Below, in pieces: positions 47,201 through 55,429 of a DNA stretch of 64,000 nucleotides. Each line of letters begins with the position of its first letter. The first letter of the stretch is position 1. A program made the position numbers and the translations under genes. The notes below the pieces were generated by a model, which saw nothing but the letters and a program-made list of their open reading frames with translations, made no database searches and was not told the origin of the DNA. The DNA comes from Permianibacter aggregans (GTDB lineage Bacteria; Pseudomonadota; Gammaproteobacteria; Enterobacterales; Permianibacteraceae): assembly GCF_009756665.1 (NCBI RefSeq), contig NZ_CP037953.1, positions 1,426,001 through 1,490,000 on the forward strand. Direction: 5' to 3'.

Positions 47201-49203
47201 GGGGTGACTATCAACCATTTGAGGGAATCTGTTTAACAGACACCTTCCAGATGTACGAAAAAGAAGACCTAGTGGACGCACTTCTGGTAGACAACAGTGC
47301 TCGTCGCAAACGTCAGAAAAAGCTAGATATTAGGGTAATCATCGGTAATCCGCCTTATTCCGCAGGGCAAACCAGCGCCAACGATAACAATCAAAATGTT
47401 GCGTACCCAGGTCTTGATGAGCGTATTCGTTCGACTTATGCCGAACGCTCAAAAGCAACTTTAAAAAATGCACTGTACGATAGCTACATACGCGCCATAC
47501 GCTGGGCCTCTGACCGAATCGGCAGCAGCGGCGTCATAGGCTTTGTCACCAATGCGGGCTTTTTAGAAGCCAATACTGCTGATGGGCTTCGCAAATGCTT
47601 AACAGAAGAATTTTCCAGTATTTATATATTTCATCTTCGTGGCAACCAACGCACCCAAGGTGAACAATCACGCAAAGAAGGTGGCAAGATTTTCGGTAGC
47701 GGCAGCCGCGCTCCCATAGCCATTTCCCTATTGGTAAAAAATCCCGCAGCCACACAGCAAGGTCACATCTATTTTCATGACATTGGCGACTATTTAAAGA
47801 GAGAGGAGAAACTAGAAATAATTAGCGCTTTTGCCAGCATCGAAGGCATTACAGAAGCCGGCGGCTGGCAAGCCATTACGCCTAACGAGCATGGTGATTG
47901 GCTAAGCCAGCGCGATGACAGTTTTAGTGAATTCATAGATTTAGGCGATAAAAAGTCTCCATCGAATGTACTTTTTAGCAACTACTCTTCCGGAGTGAAA
48001 ACAAACCGTGACGCCTGGTGTTACAACGCGAGCCAAAATTCGGTAAAAATTAACATGGAGAATATGATCAACTTTTATAACAGCGAGGTGAGTAGGTTTC
48101 AGCATGCATTAAATGGAGCGGACGAGACCTTTCCTAGTAAGTCGATCAATGACTTTATTAATACAGACCCTACAAAGATAAGCTGGGACCATGCCCAAAA
48201 AATCGGTGTAGAGAGGGGACGACTCGGCAAATTCACAGAGAGCCATATCGTGAAAAGTCTCTATAGACCATTTACAAAAAACTGGCTTTACTTCGATAGA
48301 TTTTTTAATAACCGTGTTTATCAAATGCCCCGAATTTTCCCTGATGCGGAAGTAGAAAATTTGGTGATTTGTGTTTCAGGAGTTGGGGCAAGATCGTTCT
48401 CTACATTGATTACCGATACCTTACCCTGCTTAGATAACATAGAGAAAGGCCAGTGTTTTCCGCTTTATCTTTATGAGAGTGCGGAAAGCGGCAATGAGCA
48501 AGAATCGGACGAGTCTACCCAAGAAGAGATTTTCGCTAACTCTAATGCTGCGGAAGCAAGTGGATATACCCGTAAAGAAGCGCTTACCGATGAAGGCTTA
48601 GCGCATTTCCAGAAAGCTTATCCTGGCGAAAAGATCAGCAAGGAAGACGTGTTTTTTTACGTTTATGGCTTGCTGCATTCTCCTGATTACCGCGAACGCT
48701 ATGCCGACAATTTAAGCAAAGAGTTACCGCGAATTCCTTGCGTTAAAAAAGCCAGCGACTTTTGGCGCTTTAGTAAAGCGGGCCGCGAGCTAGCTACTCT
48801 TCACGTCAATTACGATTCGGTGAAGCCTTATCCGGTAAAGCTGGAAGTAAGCGGGAAACGGAGCATGAAGCAGCTTGAAGAAAGCGACTACCGCGTTGAG
48901 AAGATGAAATTTGCCAGCAAGGGCGATAAATCCTCGGTCATATATAACGCCCATATCACCATTAAAGAGATTCCTGCTGAAGCCTGGGAATATGTCGTCA
49001 ACGGAAAGGCAGCTCTCGACTGGGTCATGGAGCGGCAATGCGTTAAAACAGACAAAGCCAGCGGAATTGTCAACGATGCTAATGACTGGGCTATTGAAAC
49101 AATGGGCAATCCTAAATATCCGCTTGAGCTTTTCCAGCGTGTGATTACCGTAAGCGTGGAAACGATAAAAATTGTAACGGCACTTCCTAAGCTAGATATT
49201 TAA
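44248..49203 (+). CDS. Type ISP-like restriction-modification enzyme (nuclease-helicase-methylase)
   Basis: This 1651-aa single-chain enzyme has an N-terminal Mrr-like PD-(D/E)xK nuclease near residues 60-110 (DAGIDLVAVEY, then FAIQAKFYD). An SF2 helicase follows with Walker A MACGTGKT near 203 and DEAH (IICDEAHRTTG) near 332, then SAT (YMTATPRIYG) and GRVMRN. A gamma-class N6-adenine methylase has DPFTGTGTF near 927 and NPPYSAGQ near 1034. A C-terminal target-recognition part ends the protein. This order is that of LlaGI/LlaBIII, which methylate one strand, translocate and cut between head-to-head sites. AAGGA precedes the ATG, 12 nt after the integrase. All key motifs look intact. The target sequence cannot be deduced. 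Confidence 0.93.
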   Translation: MNVALHTLLDTFRQHAKTEREKGNYFERLVKTYLLNEPSYKDLFNGQVYLWEEWRVHCMKSGQSDPGVDAGIDLVAVEYVKENPRIFAIQAKFYDESAKIRKGDGIDSFFSAMGKKPYTNGLLFLTTYSASHHVLELVQARDKPINIISLSDLETSVIDWSQYQPEKPQTIKPKKSLRDHQKTAVHKVIAGLKESDRGKLIMACGTGKTFTSLKIAEQLAGKGGRVLFLVPSLSLLSQTLTEWTQESETPLHSFAVCSDSDVGKKKDADDVQMLMHELRYPATTEPRRLAEEMTKRHDDQHMSVVFSTYHSINVISEAQKDYHLANFDLIICDEAHRTTGATFESEDESNFVKVHDANFIRSTKRLYMTATPRIYGELAKAKAESDNVALCSMDDPALYGRELHVITFSEAVQRGLLCDYKVLVLSVEESHINRRLQELFKDEDNQLKVDDAAKIIGCWKALAKQGMAENLSGDTDPMKRAVAFCQVIEANYKGKTHKVSSKNIAAMFQKVVEAYQEQEEIEPAAQLICEAEHIDGSMNASEKESKLQWLKAETPENTCRILSNVRCLSEGVDVPALDAVLFLTPRNSQVDVVQSVGRVMRNAPGKKRGYVILPVVIPAGLEPHEALNDNNTYKVVWQVLQALRSHDDRFDAMVNKMDLDLNRKIMSKMEVIAITDKIQPKQRKATGTTNRESGKGQYGIGKQYDKPGQITQNYELAYEVGEIERAIYAKVVEKCGNRHHWEDWANDIARIANTHIDRIKGILANPENKNEIKAFNEFATELRDDLNNSISDGDIIEMLAQHLITKPVFDALFADYSFTSHNPMSQAMQGVLDALQEHRLNKEADTLESFYASVKMRAEGIESAQGKQKIVVELYDKFFRNAFPKMTDRLGIVYTPVEVVDFIIQSVNHILKTEFGQTLGSKGIHIIDPFTGTGTFITRLLQSGLIKPEELPHKYLHEIHANEIVLLAYYIAAINIESVYHSLVGGDYQPFEGICLTDTFQMYEKEDLVDALLVDNSARRKRQKKLDIRVIIGNPPYSAGQTSANDNNQNVAYPGLDERIRSTYAERSKATLKNALYDSYIRAIRWASDRIGSSGVIGFVTNAGFLEANTADGLRKCLTEEFSSIYIFHLRGNQRTQGEQSRKEGGKIFGSGSRAPIAISLLVKNPAATQQGHIYFHDIGDYLKREEKLEIISAFASIEGITEAGGWQAITPNEHGDWLSQRDDSFSEFIDLGDKKSPSNVLFSNYSSGVKTNRDAWCYNASQNSVKINMENMINFYNSEVSRFQHALNGADETFPSKSINDFINTDPTKISWDHAQKIGVERGRLGKFTESHIVKSLYRPFTKNWLYFDRFFNNRVYQMPRIFPDAEVENLVICVSGVGARSFSTLITDTLPCLDNIEKGQCFPLYLYESAESGNEQESDESTQEEIFANSNAAEASGYTRKEALTDEGLAHFQKAYPGEKISKEDVFFYVYGLLHSPDYRERYADNLSKELPRIPCVKKASDFWRFSKAGRELATLHVNYDSVKPYPVKLEVSGKRSMKQLEESDYRVEKMKFASKGDKSSVIYNAHITIKEIPAEAWEYVVNGKAALDWVMERQCVKTDKASGIVNDANDWAIETMGNPKYPLELFQRVITVSVETIKIVTALPKLDI

Positions 49204-49260
49204 CAATCATTGCCGTAAAGGGGAGCTTCTCCCCTCGCTTCTGAATGGAGATTAGATCAA

Positions 49261-50106
49261 ATGGAATATCCTGATTGGGTGCCTGAGTCAATTTTGGCCA
49301 TGCATAAGAAGCGAACTAGCGACGAGTACAAAAAAAGAGAGTTTAGAATCAAGCCTCCGGACGAGCTGATTGACGAAATTGAGCAGATTCATAATGTAAC
49401 GCTGTCGAAAGAAAATGCTGAAACCCTTCGAAAAGAGCATTACAGAAGAGCAATATTTGGTGGGTTGTCAGACGATGAGAGTTTGGCCTTGTTGGAAAAG
49501 TTGATCTTTAGCCTCAACATGAAAGGTGCGTGGACTGCTCTTTCCAAGCGCCATACTGACAACCGAACTAGTCCATGGTGGTTCTTTACTGCATGCGACA
49601 GAGCGATCTGTGGGTGGCGAGGTAGTAACAAGCGCACTACCTCAGAGCACAAGGCGTTCTACCAAGAAATTGTAGATACGGCTATTAAGCTCAATTCACT
49701 GCTGAGAAATGCGGAAAAATTTGATGGTTACTCGATAAGTCAGGAAATCGATGACGAATCTATTCATTGGCTTATCGATGTTCTAGACATCCATTATACC
49801 ATTCCTGGCAATGATGATCCGGGTGGCGAGTACGTTAGATACTGTATTTCCGAAGTACTCCCGTCAGTTCCTTACATGCTCGACGACATCGCCAAAAAAG
49901 CAATGGCATTTAAGAATGAGACTGTAATAGTTAAAAAGCCAAACTCACAGAACGCTCAAATTCATTACTTCATTCGCTTCCTATCAGATTATTGCCAAAG
50001 CAAGTACGGGCAACCACTTCACGACGTTGTTGCGACCACTACCTCGGTAGTTTACGACCTCCCAAACTGCGATGACGACTACGTACGCAAAATCGTAGCA
50101 CCTTAA
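49261..50106 (+). CDS. Unknown protein, companion of the Type ISP enzyme
   Basis: I do not recognise this 281-aa protein. It is soluble and mixed helical, with Trp-rich PWWFFTACDRAICGWRG near residue 105 and an acidic patch near 165-190 (EIDDESIHWLIDVLD). GGAG precedes the ATG, 57 nt after the restriction-modification gene. Base composition is lower in GC than the core genes, as for its neighbour. It may be a defence accessory or an unrelated cargo gene. Confidence 0.7.
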   Translation: MEYPDWVPESILAMHKKRTSDEYKKREFRIKPPDELIDEIEQIHNVTLSKENAETLRKEHYRRAIFGGLSDDESLALLEKLIFSLNMKGAWTALSKRHTDNRTSPWWFFTACDRAICGWRGSNKRTTSEHKAFYQEIVDTAIKLNSLLRNAEKFDGYSISQEIDDESIHWLIDVLDIHYTIPGNDDPGGEYVRYCISEVLPSVPYMLDDIAKKAMAFKNETVIVKKPNSQNAQIHYFIRFLSDYCQSKYGQPLHDVVATTTSVVYDLPNCDDDYVRKIVAP

Positions 50107-50191
50107 AACCCGGAGGATTTTTGTCTGGTTAGGGGCAAAAAGCTCCGGGGAGATTTCCTCTTGAATTTGTAAGTTTTTCGACCTCTCATCG

Positions 50192-50209
50192 CACTTGGAA
50201 TACCAAGTG
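50192..50209. promoter_or_regulatory. Inverted repeat upstream of alpA-like gene
   Basis: CACTTGG and CCAAGTG are perfect 7-bp arms around AATA, 40 nt before the start of a DNA-binding protein gene. It is a candidate operator. A longer-range pair CCCGGAG/CTCCGGG (50109-50149) just upstream could end the preceding transcript. Confidence 0.4.
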
Positions 50210-50249
50210 AAATAGCTGCATGTTCACTGGCATCTAAGAGAATGCATAC

Positions 50250-50492
50250 ATGCACAAGACAATCTACAGGCTTCCAGCAGTAAAAATCGAGTCTGGCCTT
50301 TCCCGTTCAACATTGTACCTACGCATTGCGCAGGGGCTTTGGACCAAACCTGTTTCTTTGGGGGGACGCACTGTTGGTTGGCCGGCATGCGAAGTGACCA
50401 CCCTTAACGCAGCTCGGATCGCAGGGGAATCAGACGATGCCATTAGGGTCTTAGTGCAAAAGCTAGAAGCCAAGCGCAAGGCATCCCAGTGA
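50250..50492 (+). CDS. AlpA-family DNA-binding regulator
   Basis: This 80-aa protein has the AlpA/excisionase pattern: YRLPAVKIESGLSRSTLYLR, then QGLWTKPVSLGGRTVGWPAC. AlpA-type proteins bind DNA through a MerR-like winged helix and control integrase genes or act as excisionases. It is the first gene of a three-gene unit that ends with a tyrosine recombinase. Its last bases overlap the next start. Confidence 0.85.
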   Translation: MHKTIYRLPAVKIESGLSRSTLYLRIAQGLWTKPVSLGGRTVGWPACEVTTLNAARIAGESDDAIRVLVQKLEAKRKASQ

Positions 50493-50989
50493 GCGAAAAG
50501 CAAGGGAGACGCCCGCGCCCAAGCCCTAACCGAGTCAAGATACATCGCAACTACACGGTCGAAGAAATAGCCGAGTTGTTTGGTGTCCATAAGAACACGG
50601 TTCGCGAGTGGATTAAAAAAGGCTTGCCGCTATGTGATAAGCGGCGCCCCGTTATCATTCTTGGTAGCGCGCTAAGAGAGTTTCTAAGCACGCAGAGAAG
50701 CAGCAGGAAACGACGTTGCAAACCGGGGGAGCTGTATTGCCTGAAGTGCCGGGAGCCTCGAAAACCTGCTGGTGATATGGCTGAGTTTCGACCAGTCACG
50801 GATAGCGTTGGAAACTTGTTGGCCATTTGCACGGTATGCGAAACCATCATGAATCAGCGCATCAGCTTGGCTCAATTACATAACTTGAAGGGCAAAATCG
50901 ACATCGCTTTCACGCATCCACATAGACATATAGGGGATAAGCAATCCCCCTGCGTAAACAGTGACTTCAAAGTGGAGGCTGAAAAATGA
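50489..50989 (+). CDS. Helix-turn-helix protein with C-terminal zinc ribbon
   Basis: This 166-aa product starts at GTG 50489, overlapping the AlpA gene by 4 nt. Residues 20-70 form a MerR/excisionase-type helix-turn-helix (YTVEEIAELFGVHKNTVREW). Residues 82-118 hold two Cys pairs (LYCLKCREP, AICTVCETI) that suit zinc binding. It probably works with the AlpA protein and the recombinase encoded next, with which it overlaps by 4 nt. Confidence 0.8.
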   Translation: MSEKQGRRPRPSPNRVKIHRNYTVEEIAELFGVHKNTVREWIKKGLPLCDKRRPVIILGSALREFLSTQRSSRKRRCKPGELYCLKCREPRKPAGDMAEFRPVTDSVGNLLAICTVCETIMNQRISLAQLHNLKGKIDIAFTHPHRHIGDKQSPCVNSDFKVEAEK

Positions 50990-52092
50990 ATAAGTACCAC
51001 CCTGAAAATGAACGAATCAAACGTGATTACTTCTGCTATTTGAAAGAGGCAAAACGCCAAAGCGACCAGACAGTCGATGCGGTCGCCAAGGCTTTGGCAC
51101 GATTTGAAGCCTACAACAAATGGCGGGACTTTAAAGCTTTTCAGCACCAGCAAGCGGTCGCATTTAAGCAGCACATGACCACGCAGAAAGGTCCGACTGG
51201 TGAAAAACTCAGTAAAGCAACACTGCATGCAACCATGGCGCACCTAAAGCGCTTTTTCCAGTGGCTTGCCTGGCAGCCGGGCTATAAGTCCCGCATTCAG
51301 TATTCTGATGCCGAGTACTTCAACCTCTCAGAAAAGGACGTTCGGGTTGCAAAGGCCAAACGGGAAAAAGCTGCGCCAACGCTGGAACAGATCCAGCATG
51401 TCATTGGGTCAATGCCACGCGATACTGAAATCGAACGGCGTAATCTTACGGTTATCGCCTTTACCCTACTGACCGGGGCACGAGACGGGGCCATTGCATC
51501 CGCGAAATTGAAGCATGTCGATTTAGCGGCAAGAACTTTTTTTCAGGACGCCAGGGAAGTGAATACCAAGTTCAGCAAGACATTCACTACCACCTTTTTT
51601 CCTGTTGGGGAGAGTATCGAAGAAATTGTCTCCAGTTGGGTTAGGTACCTCCGAGATGAAAAGCTCTGGGGGCTTGATGACCCGCTGTTCCCCGCAACGG
51701 CAGTGGAGTACGATCCCGCATCAAAGCAATTTGAGGCAACTAGATTGTCCCGAAAGGCGTGGAGTAGCGCCGCACCTATCCGCGCCATATTCAAAGAGGC
51801 CTTTACGAAAGCGGGCCTGCCCTACTCCAACCCGCACAGCTTTCGGGATACTCTAGTCAGATTGGGAGAACAGATATGTCAGAGCCCGGAAGATTTCAAA
51901 GCATGGAGCCAGAACCTGGGGCATGAAAAAGTGCTGACAACGTTTTACAGCTACGGCGAGGTTCCCCCTCGGCAGCAGTCAGACATCATAAAACGGCTCG
52001 GGCAGCCTCGGACCGACAATTTTTCTTTGGATGCTCAAGCAATAGCCAAGGCAGTTGCAAAAGAGATGGTGGCTTTGGGTAATAGTAAGTAA
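50986..52092 (+). CDS. Second tyrosine recombinase of the island
   Basis: This 368-aa protein has an N-terminal core-binding domain and a catalytic domain with Arg in TGARDGA near 162, HSFRD near 284, His in LGHEKV near 311 and Tyr in TTFYSYGE near 320. It differs clearly from the P4-type integrase at the other end of the island. The ATG overlaps the preceding stop codon (ATGA), so translation is coupled. The AlpA / HTH-zinc / recombinase unit is a compact module that could move by itself. Its stop codon is 80 nt from attR. Confidence 0.88.
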   Translation: MNKYHPENERIKRDYFCYLKEAKRQSDQTVDAVAKALARFEAYNKWRDFKAFQHQQAVAFKQHMTTQKGPTGEKLSKATLHATMAHLKRFFQWLAWQPGYKSRIQYSDAEYFNLSEKDVRVAKAKREKAAPTLEQIQHVIGSMPRDTEIERRNLTVIAFTLLTGARDGAIASAKLKHVDLAARTFFQDAREVNTKFSKTFTTTFFPVGESIEEIVSSWVRYLRDEKLWGLDDPLFPATAVEYDPASKQFEATRLSRKAWSSAAPIRAIFKEAFTKAGLPYSNPHSFRDTLVRLGEQICQSPEDFKAWSQNLGHEKVLTTFYSYGEVPPRQQSDIIKRLGQPRTDNFSLDAQAIAKAVAKEMVALGNSK

Positions 52093-52172
52093 ATTCTGGG
52101 TAATAATCCGGGTAACAATAGTGACGTAGCCAGCCTTTGCTTTATATATCAATATGTTGCCGAATTGGTTAA

Positions 52173-52194
52173 AGTCCTCTCCTGGCACCAAATT
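52173..52194 (+). repeat. attR of the tRNA-Leu island
   Basis: The 22 nt AGTCCTCTCC plus TGGCACCAAATT match attL (42811-42833) except for one missing G. They mark the right island boundary, 9.36 kb from attL. Confidence 0.88.
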
Positions 52195-52195
52195 G

Positions 52196-52222
52196 AAAAA
52201 CCCGGTTTAGCCGGGTTTTTTT
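52196..52222 (+). terminator. Displaced tRNA-Leu terminator at attR
   Basis: AAAAACCCGG and CCGGGTTTTT pair around TTTAG, followed by T and ACGCCTG. This is probably the original chromosomal terminator of the tRNA gene before island insertion. Confidence 0.8.
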
Positions 52223-52246
52223 ACGCCTGCCGAATCGTCACCGGCA

Positions 52247-54472
52247 TTGTTACAATGGCGCCACTTTTCGCTGGCTGCTGTCCTCTTCGTGAAATTTCGC
52301 CCGCTTACTGCGCTGTTCTGCTGTCTGTTGCCACTACTCGGGCAGGCTACGGAACGCCCAAAAATCGGCGTCGCGCTATCCGGTGGCGGCGCCCGCGGCG
52401 GTGCCCATATCGGGGTGCTGAGGGCGATTGAAGACGCGCAAATCCCGATCGATTGCATCGCCGGCACCAGCATGGGCGCGACAGTCGCCGGCATGTATGC
52501 CGCCGGGTATTCGATTGATGAAATTGAAAAATCGTTTCGCGAGCTGAATTGGTCGGTTGGCTTTACCGACAAAACCCCACGCGCCGAACTCAGTTACCGG
52601 CGCAAGCAGGACGACGCCGGTTTTCTGGTCGATTTCGATGTCGGCATTCGCGAAGGCGAGATCTCGCTGCCGCGCGGCGTGCTGGTCGGCCAGTCCTTGA
52701 ACCTGCAACTGAAGCTGCTGACCACCCGGGCCCGCCATATTCATGACTTCGACCAACTGCCGATTCCGTTTCGCGCCATTGCCGCCGATTTGACCACCGG
52801 CGAAGCCGTGATTCTGAAAGACGGCGATCTCGCCGATGCGCTGCACGCCAGCGCGGCGATTCCCGGCGTCTATGAGCCGGTCGAACGCGATGGCCGCTTG
52901 CTTGTTGATGGCGGCGTCGCGCAAAACCTGCCGGTGGAAACCGTGCGCGAACTCTGCGCCGATATCGTCATTGCCGTCGATATCTCGACACCGATGCGCA
53001 ACAAAGATGAGCTGAATTCGCTGGTCGATGTGCTCGATCAATTGTCGAACATGCTGACCCGGCGCAACACTGAAGCCAGTATCGCCACGCTACAAGCGCC
53101 GGACGTGCTGATTCGCCCGAACCTCGCCGATTACAGCGCCAGCGATTTTCTGCGCATGGGCGCCATCATTGAAAGCGGTTATCAAACCGCCTCGGCCGCC
53201 ATCGACAAGCTCGAACCGATTGTGGCGCTGACCGGGCGCGTACCGCGCGAACTCGCCAACAATGGTACGCCGCCGGTTCGGGTGCAGAAAATCAAACTCG
53301 ACAATCAGAGTCAAGTCGATGACGTCGTCATTCTGACCCGGCTGAAACATCATCTCGGCAAGCCACTGGATCAACAACAGTTACATACCGATCTGGCCCG
53401 ATTGCACGGCACCGGCTATTTCGGCTTTATCGATTACCGCATCAATGTCGATGAGTTCAATCAAGCGACAACGGTAATCGAAGTCAACGACCATCCACTC
53501 GGTCCGCATTTTCTGCGTTTCGATGTCGCCATTGAGGATTCTTTCCGTGGTGATAGTGAATTCACCATCGGCGCCCGCCATACTTACATGCCGACCAATG
53601 CGCTCGGTGGCGAATGGCGCAACGAAGTGCAATTCGGCGACCGCGCGCGCATTTTCACCGAATGGTTTCAACCGTGGACTTACAACGGCAACTGGTTTTC
53701 CGGTCTGAGCCTGGAATGGCAACGCCGCAAAATCAATCTGACCGATGGCGAACGTATCCTCGCCGAACTGAAATACACCGGCACCGAAGCCAAACTCTAC
53801 GGTGGCTATCAGTACCTGACCAATGCCCATGTGCTGGCCGGTATACGCAGTGGTACCGGTGACTTAAAAGAACGCATCGGCATTACCGATATCAACATCC
53901 CGGATTTGGATACCGGTGAAGTATTTGTCGAAATCGGCTTCGACAAACTCGACCATCGTTATTTTCCGCAACATGGCCGATCCGGCACGCTGAATGTTGC
54001 TCGCGGACTGCAGGCGCTCGGCGCCGATGAGGAATACGATAAATGGACCTTGAACTGGTTCCAGGCATCCACGCGCGGCCGTCACACCTTCGGTTATCAG
54101 GTATTGGCCGGCAGCTTCGTTTCTGATGTCGCGCCATTACAAGAAAATTATGAGCTTGGCGGCTTCTTGCGCTTGAGCGGTTTCAATCGCGCCGAATTGG
54201 TCGGCCCGCATATGCGCTTGTTCAACGTTTACTATTTGAATCGCCTGAATACCAAAGCCAGTGCCGCGCTCGACACACCCATTTTTCTCGGCGCATCCGT
54301 TGAACTCGGCAATATCTGGCAGCAACGCGAAAACATCAGCGTTGATGACACGGTGCTGGCCGGTAGCTTGTTCCTTGGCATGGACACAACGTTCGGGCCA
54401 CTGTATCTCGCTTATGGCGTCAACGATCAGAATCGCGACGCTTTGTACCTGTTCCTCGGCTCACCGTTCTGA
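52247..54472 (+). CDS. Patatin-like phospholipase with POTRA and beta-barrel (type Vd autotransporter)
   Basis: The product has up to 741 aa. The start is uncertain: TTG 52247 or GTG 52289, the latter giving a cleaner signal peptide (VKFRPLTALFCCLLPLLG). The patatin domain has the oxyanion loop GGGARGGAH near residue 47, the nucleophile motif GTSMG near 75 and the catalytic-Asp motif DGG near 222. A POTRA-like segment lies near 345-425. The C-terminal 300 residues form a BamA/TpsB-type outer-membrane barrel ending ALYLFLGSPF. This order matches PlpD, which secretes its own phospholipase domain. It lies directly after the island in what should be the original chromosome. Confidence 0.92.
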   Translation: MLQWRHFSLAAVLFVKFRPLTALFCCLLPLLGQATERPKIGVALSGGGARGGAHIGVLRAIEDAQIPIDCIAGTSMGATVAGMYAAGYSIDEIEKSFRELNWSVGFTDKTPRAELSYRRKQDDAGFLVDFDVGIREGEISLPRGVLVGQSLNLQLKLLTTRARHIHDFDQLPIPFRAIAADLTTGEAVILKDGDLADALHASAAIPGVYEPVERDGRLLVDGGVAQNLPVETVRELCADIVIAVDISTPMRNKDELNSLVDVLDQLSNMLTRRNTEASIATLQAPDVLIRPNLADYSASDFLRMGAIIESGYQTASAAIDKLEPIVALTGRVPRELANNGTPPVRVQKIKLDNQSQVDDVVILTRLKHHLGKPLDQQQLHTDLARLHGTGYFGFIDYRINVDEFNQATTVIEVNDHPLGPHFLRFDVAIEDSFRGDSEFTIGARHTYMPTNALGGEWRNEVQFGDRARIFTEWFQPWTYNGNWFSGLSLEWQRRKINLTDGERILAELKYTGTEAKLYGGYQYLTNAHVLAGIRSGTGDLKERIGITDINIPDLDTGEVFVEIGFDKLDHRYFPQHGRSGTLNVARGLQALGADEEYDKWTLNWFQASTRGRHTFGYQVLAGSFVSDVAPLQENYELGGFLRLSGFNRAELVGPHMRLFNVYYLNRLNTKASAALDTPIFLGASVELGNIWQQRENISVDDTVLAGSLFLGMDTTFGPLYLAYGVNDQNRDALYLFLGSPF

Positions 54473-54511
54473 TCCGAAATCGTTTTTTCCTTTGACTGGA
54501 TTCATTCCATC

Positions 54512-55429
54512 TTGAGCACGCTGAACCTGTTCATCATTTCCACACTGATCTGGGGCACCACCTGGATCGCCATTACCTTTCAAATCGATGGTGTGCCGCC
54601 AGAAGTATCGGTCAGCTACCGATTTGCCATTGCCACCGTACTGATGGCCGCGCTAGCCTGGTTCAAGCGCTCGAAAATCTGGCTGACCTGGCAGCAACAG
54701 CGCTGGATGTTCCTGCTCGGCTTTCTTTACGCCATTAACTATTTGTTCGTCTATCGCGCCGAAACACAAATCAGCTCCGGCTTGGTCGCTGTCGCCGGTT
54801 CCGCGATCCTGTTTTTCAATATCATCCTGGCGCGCTTCTTTTTTGGTCACGCTATCAGTCGTGAATTAGCAATTGGTGCGCTGTTCGGTTTCACCGGTAT
54901 CGTCATTCTGTTCGCACCCGACGTACTGGCATTCTCGACACAGCATATTTACGGCGTCAGCTTTTCGCTGATCTCGGCGTTCGGCGCCTCCTGCGCCAAC
55001 ATGGTCGCCCAGCGCAACAGCAACGAAGGCATTTCGATCACCGTCACCAACGCCTGGTGGATGTTTTGGTGTGCCGTTATCACTGCGATCGCAGTACCAT
55101 TAACAGGCAACGAATTTACCATTCCGACGACAACGAGCTTCTGGCTGGCGCTGTTTTACCTGGCTATATTTGGTTCGGTGATCGCGTTCAGCGCCTACCT
55201 GACGCTGTTGAAACGATTGGGCCCAGGCCAGGCCGGGTACGTCGCCGTACTGACACCAGTGGTCGCCTTAATTGTTTCAACGCTGTTCGAAAATCTGCGT
55301 TGGCAATGGTCCATCTATCTTGGCGTGGCGTTCATCATCGCCGGACAGATGTTGATTATTCATCATCGGTCGAGAATGAGCGCAGCGCCTGCAACACCGA
55401 TTGAACCGGACAAAAATCACCAGACATGA
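54512..55429 (+). CDS. EamA/DMT-family transporter
   Basis: The 305-aa product starts at TTG 54512 (MSTLNLFIISTLIWGTTWIA). Ten membrane helices in two EamA repeats are predicted, the first with the RFAIATVLMAALAW stretch and the second with YLAIFGSVIAFSAYLTLLKR. The substrate is unknown; the family exports metabolites such as amino acids. It overlaps rsmF by 4 nt (ATGA). Confidence 0.88.
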   Translation: MSTLNLFIISTLIWGTTWIAITFQIDGVPPEVSVSYRFAIATVLMAALAWFKRSKIWLTWQQQRWMFLLGFLYAINYLFVYRAETQISSGLVAVAGSAILFFNIILARFFFGHAISRELAIGALFGFTGIVILFAPDVLAFSTQHIYGVSFSLISAFGASCANMVAQRNSNEGISITVTNAWWMFWCAVITAIAVPLTGNEFTIPTTTSFWLALFYLAIFGSVIAFSAYLTLLKRLGPGQAGYVAVLTPVVALIVSTLFENLRWQWSIYLGVAFIIAGQMLIIHHRSRMSAAPATPIEPDKNHQT

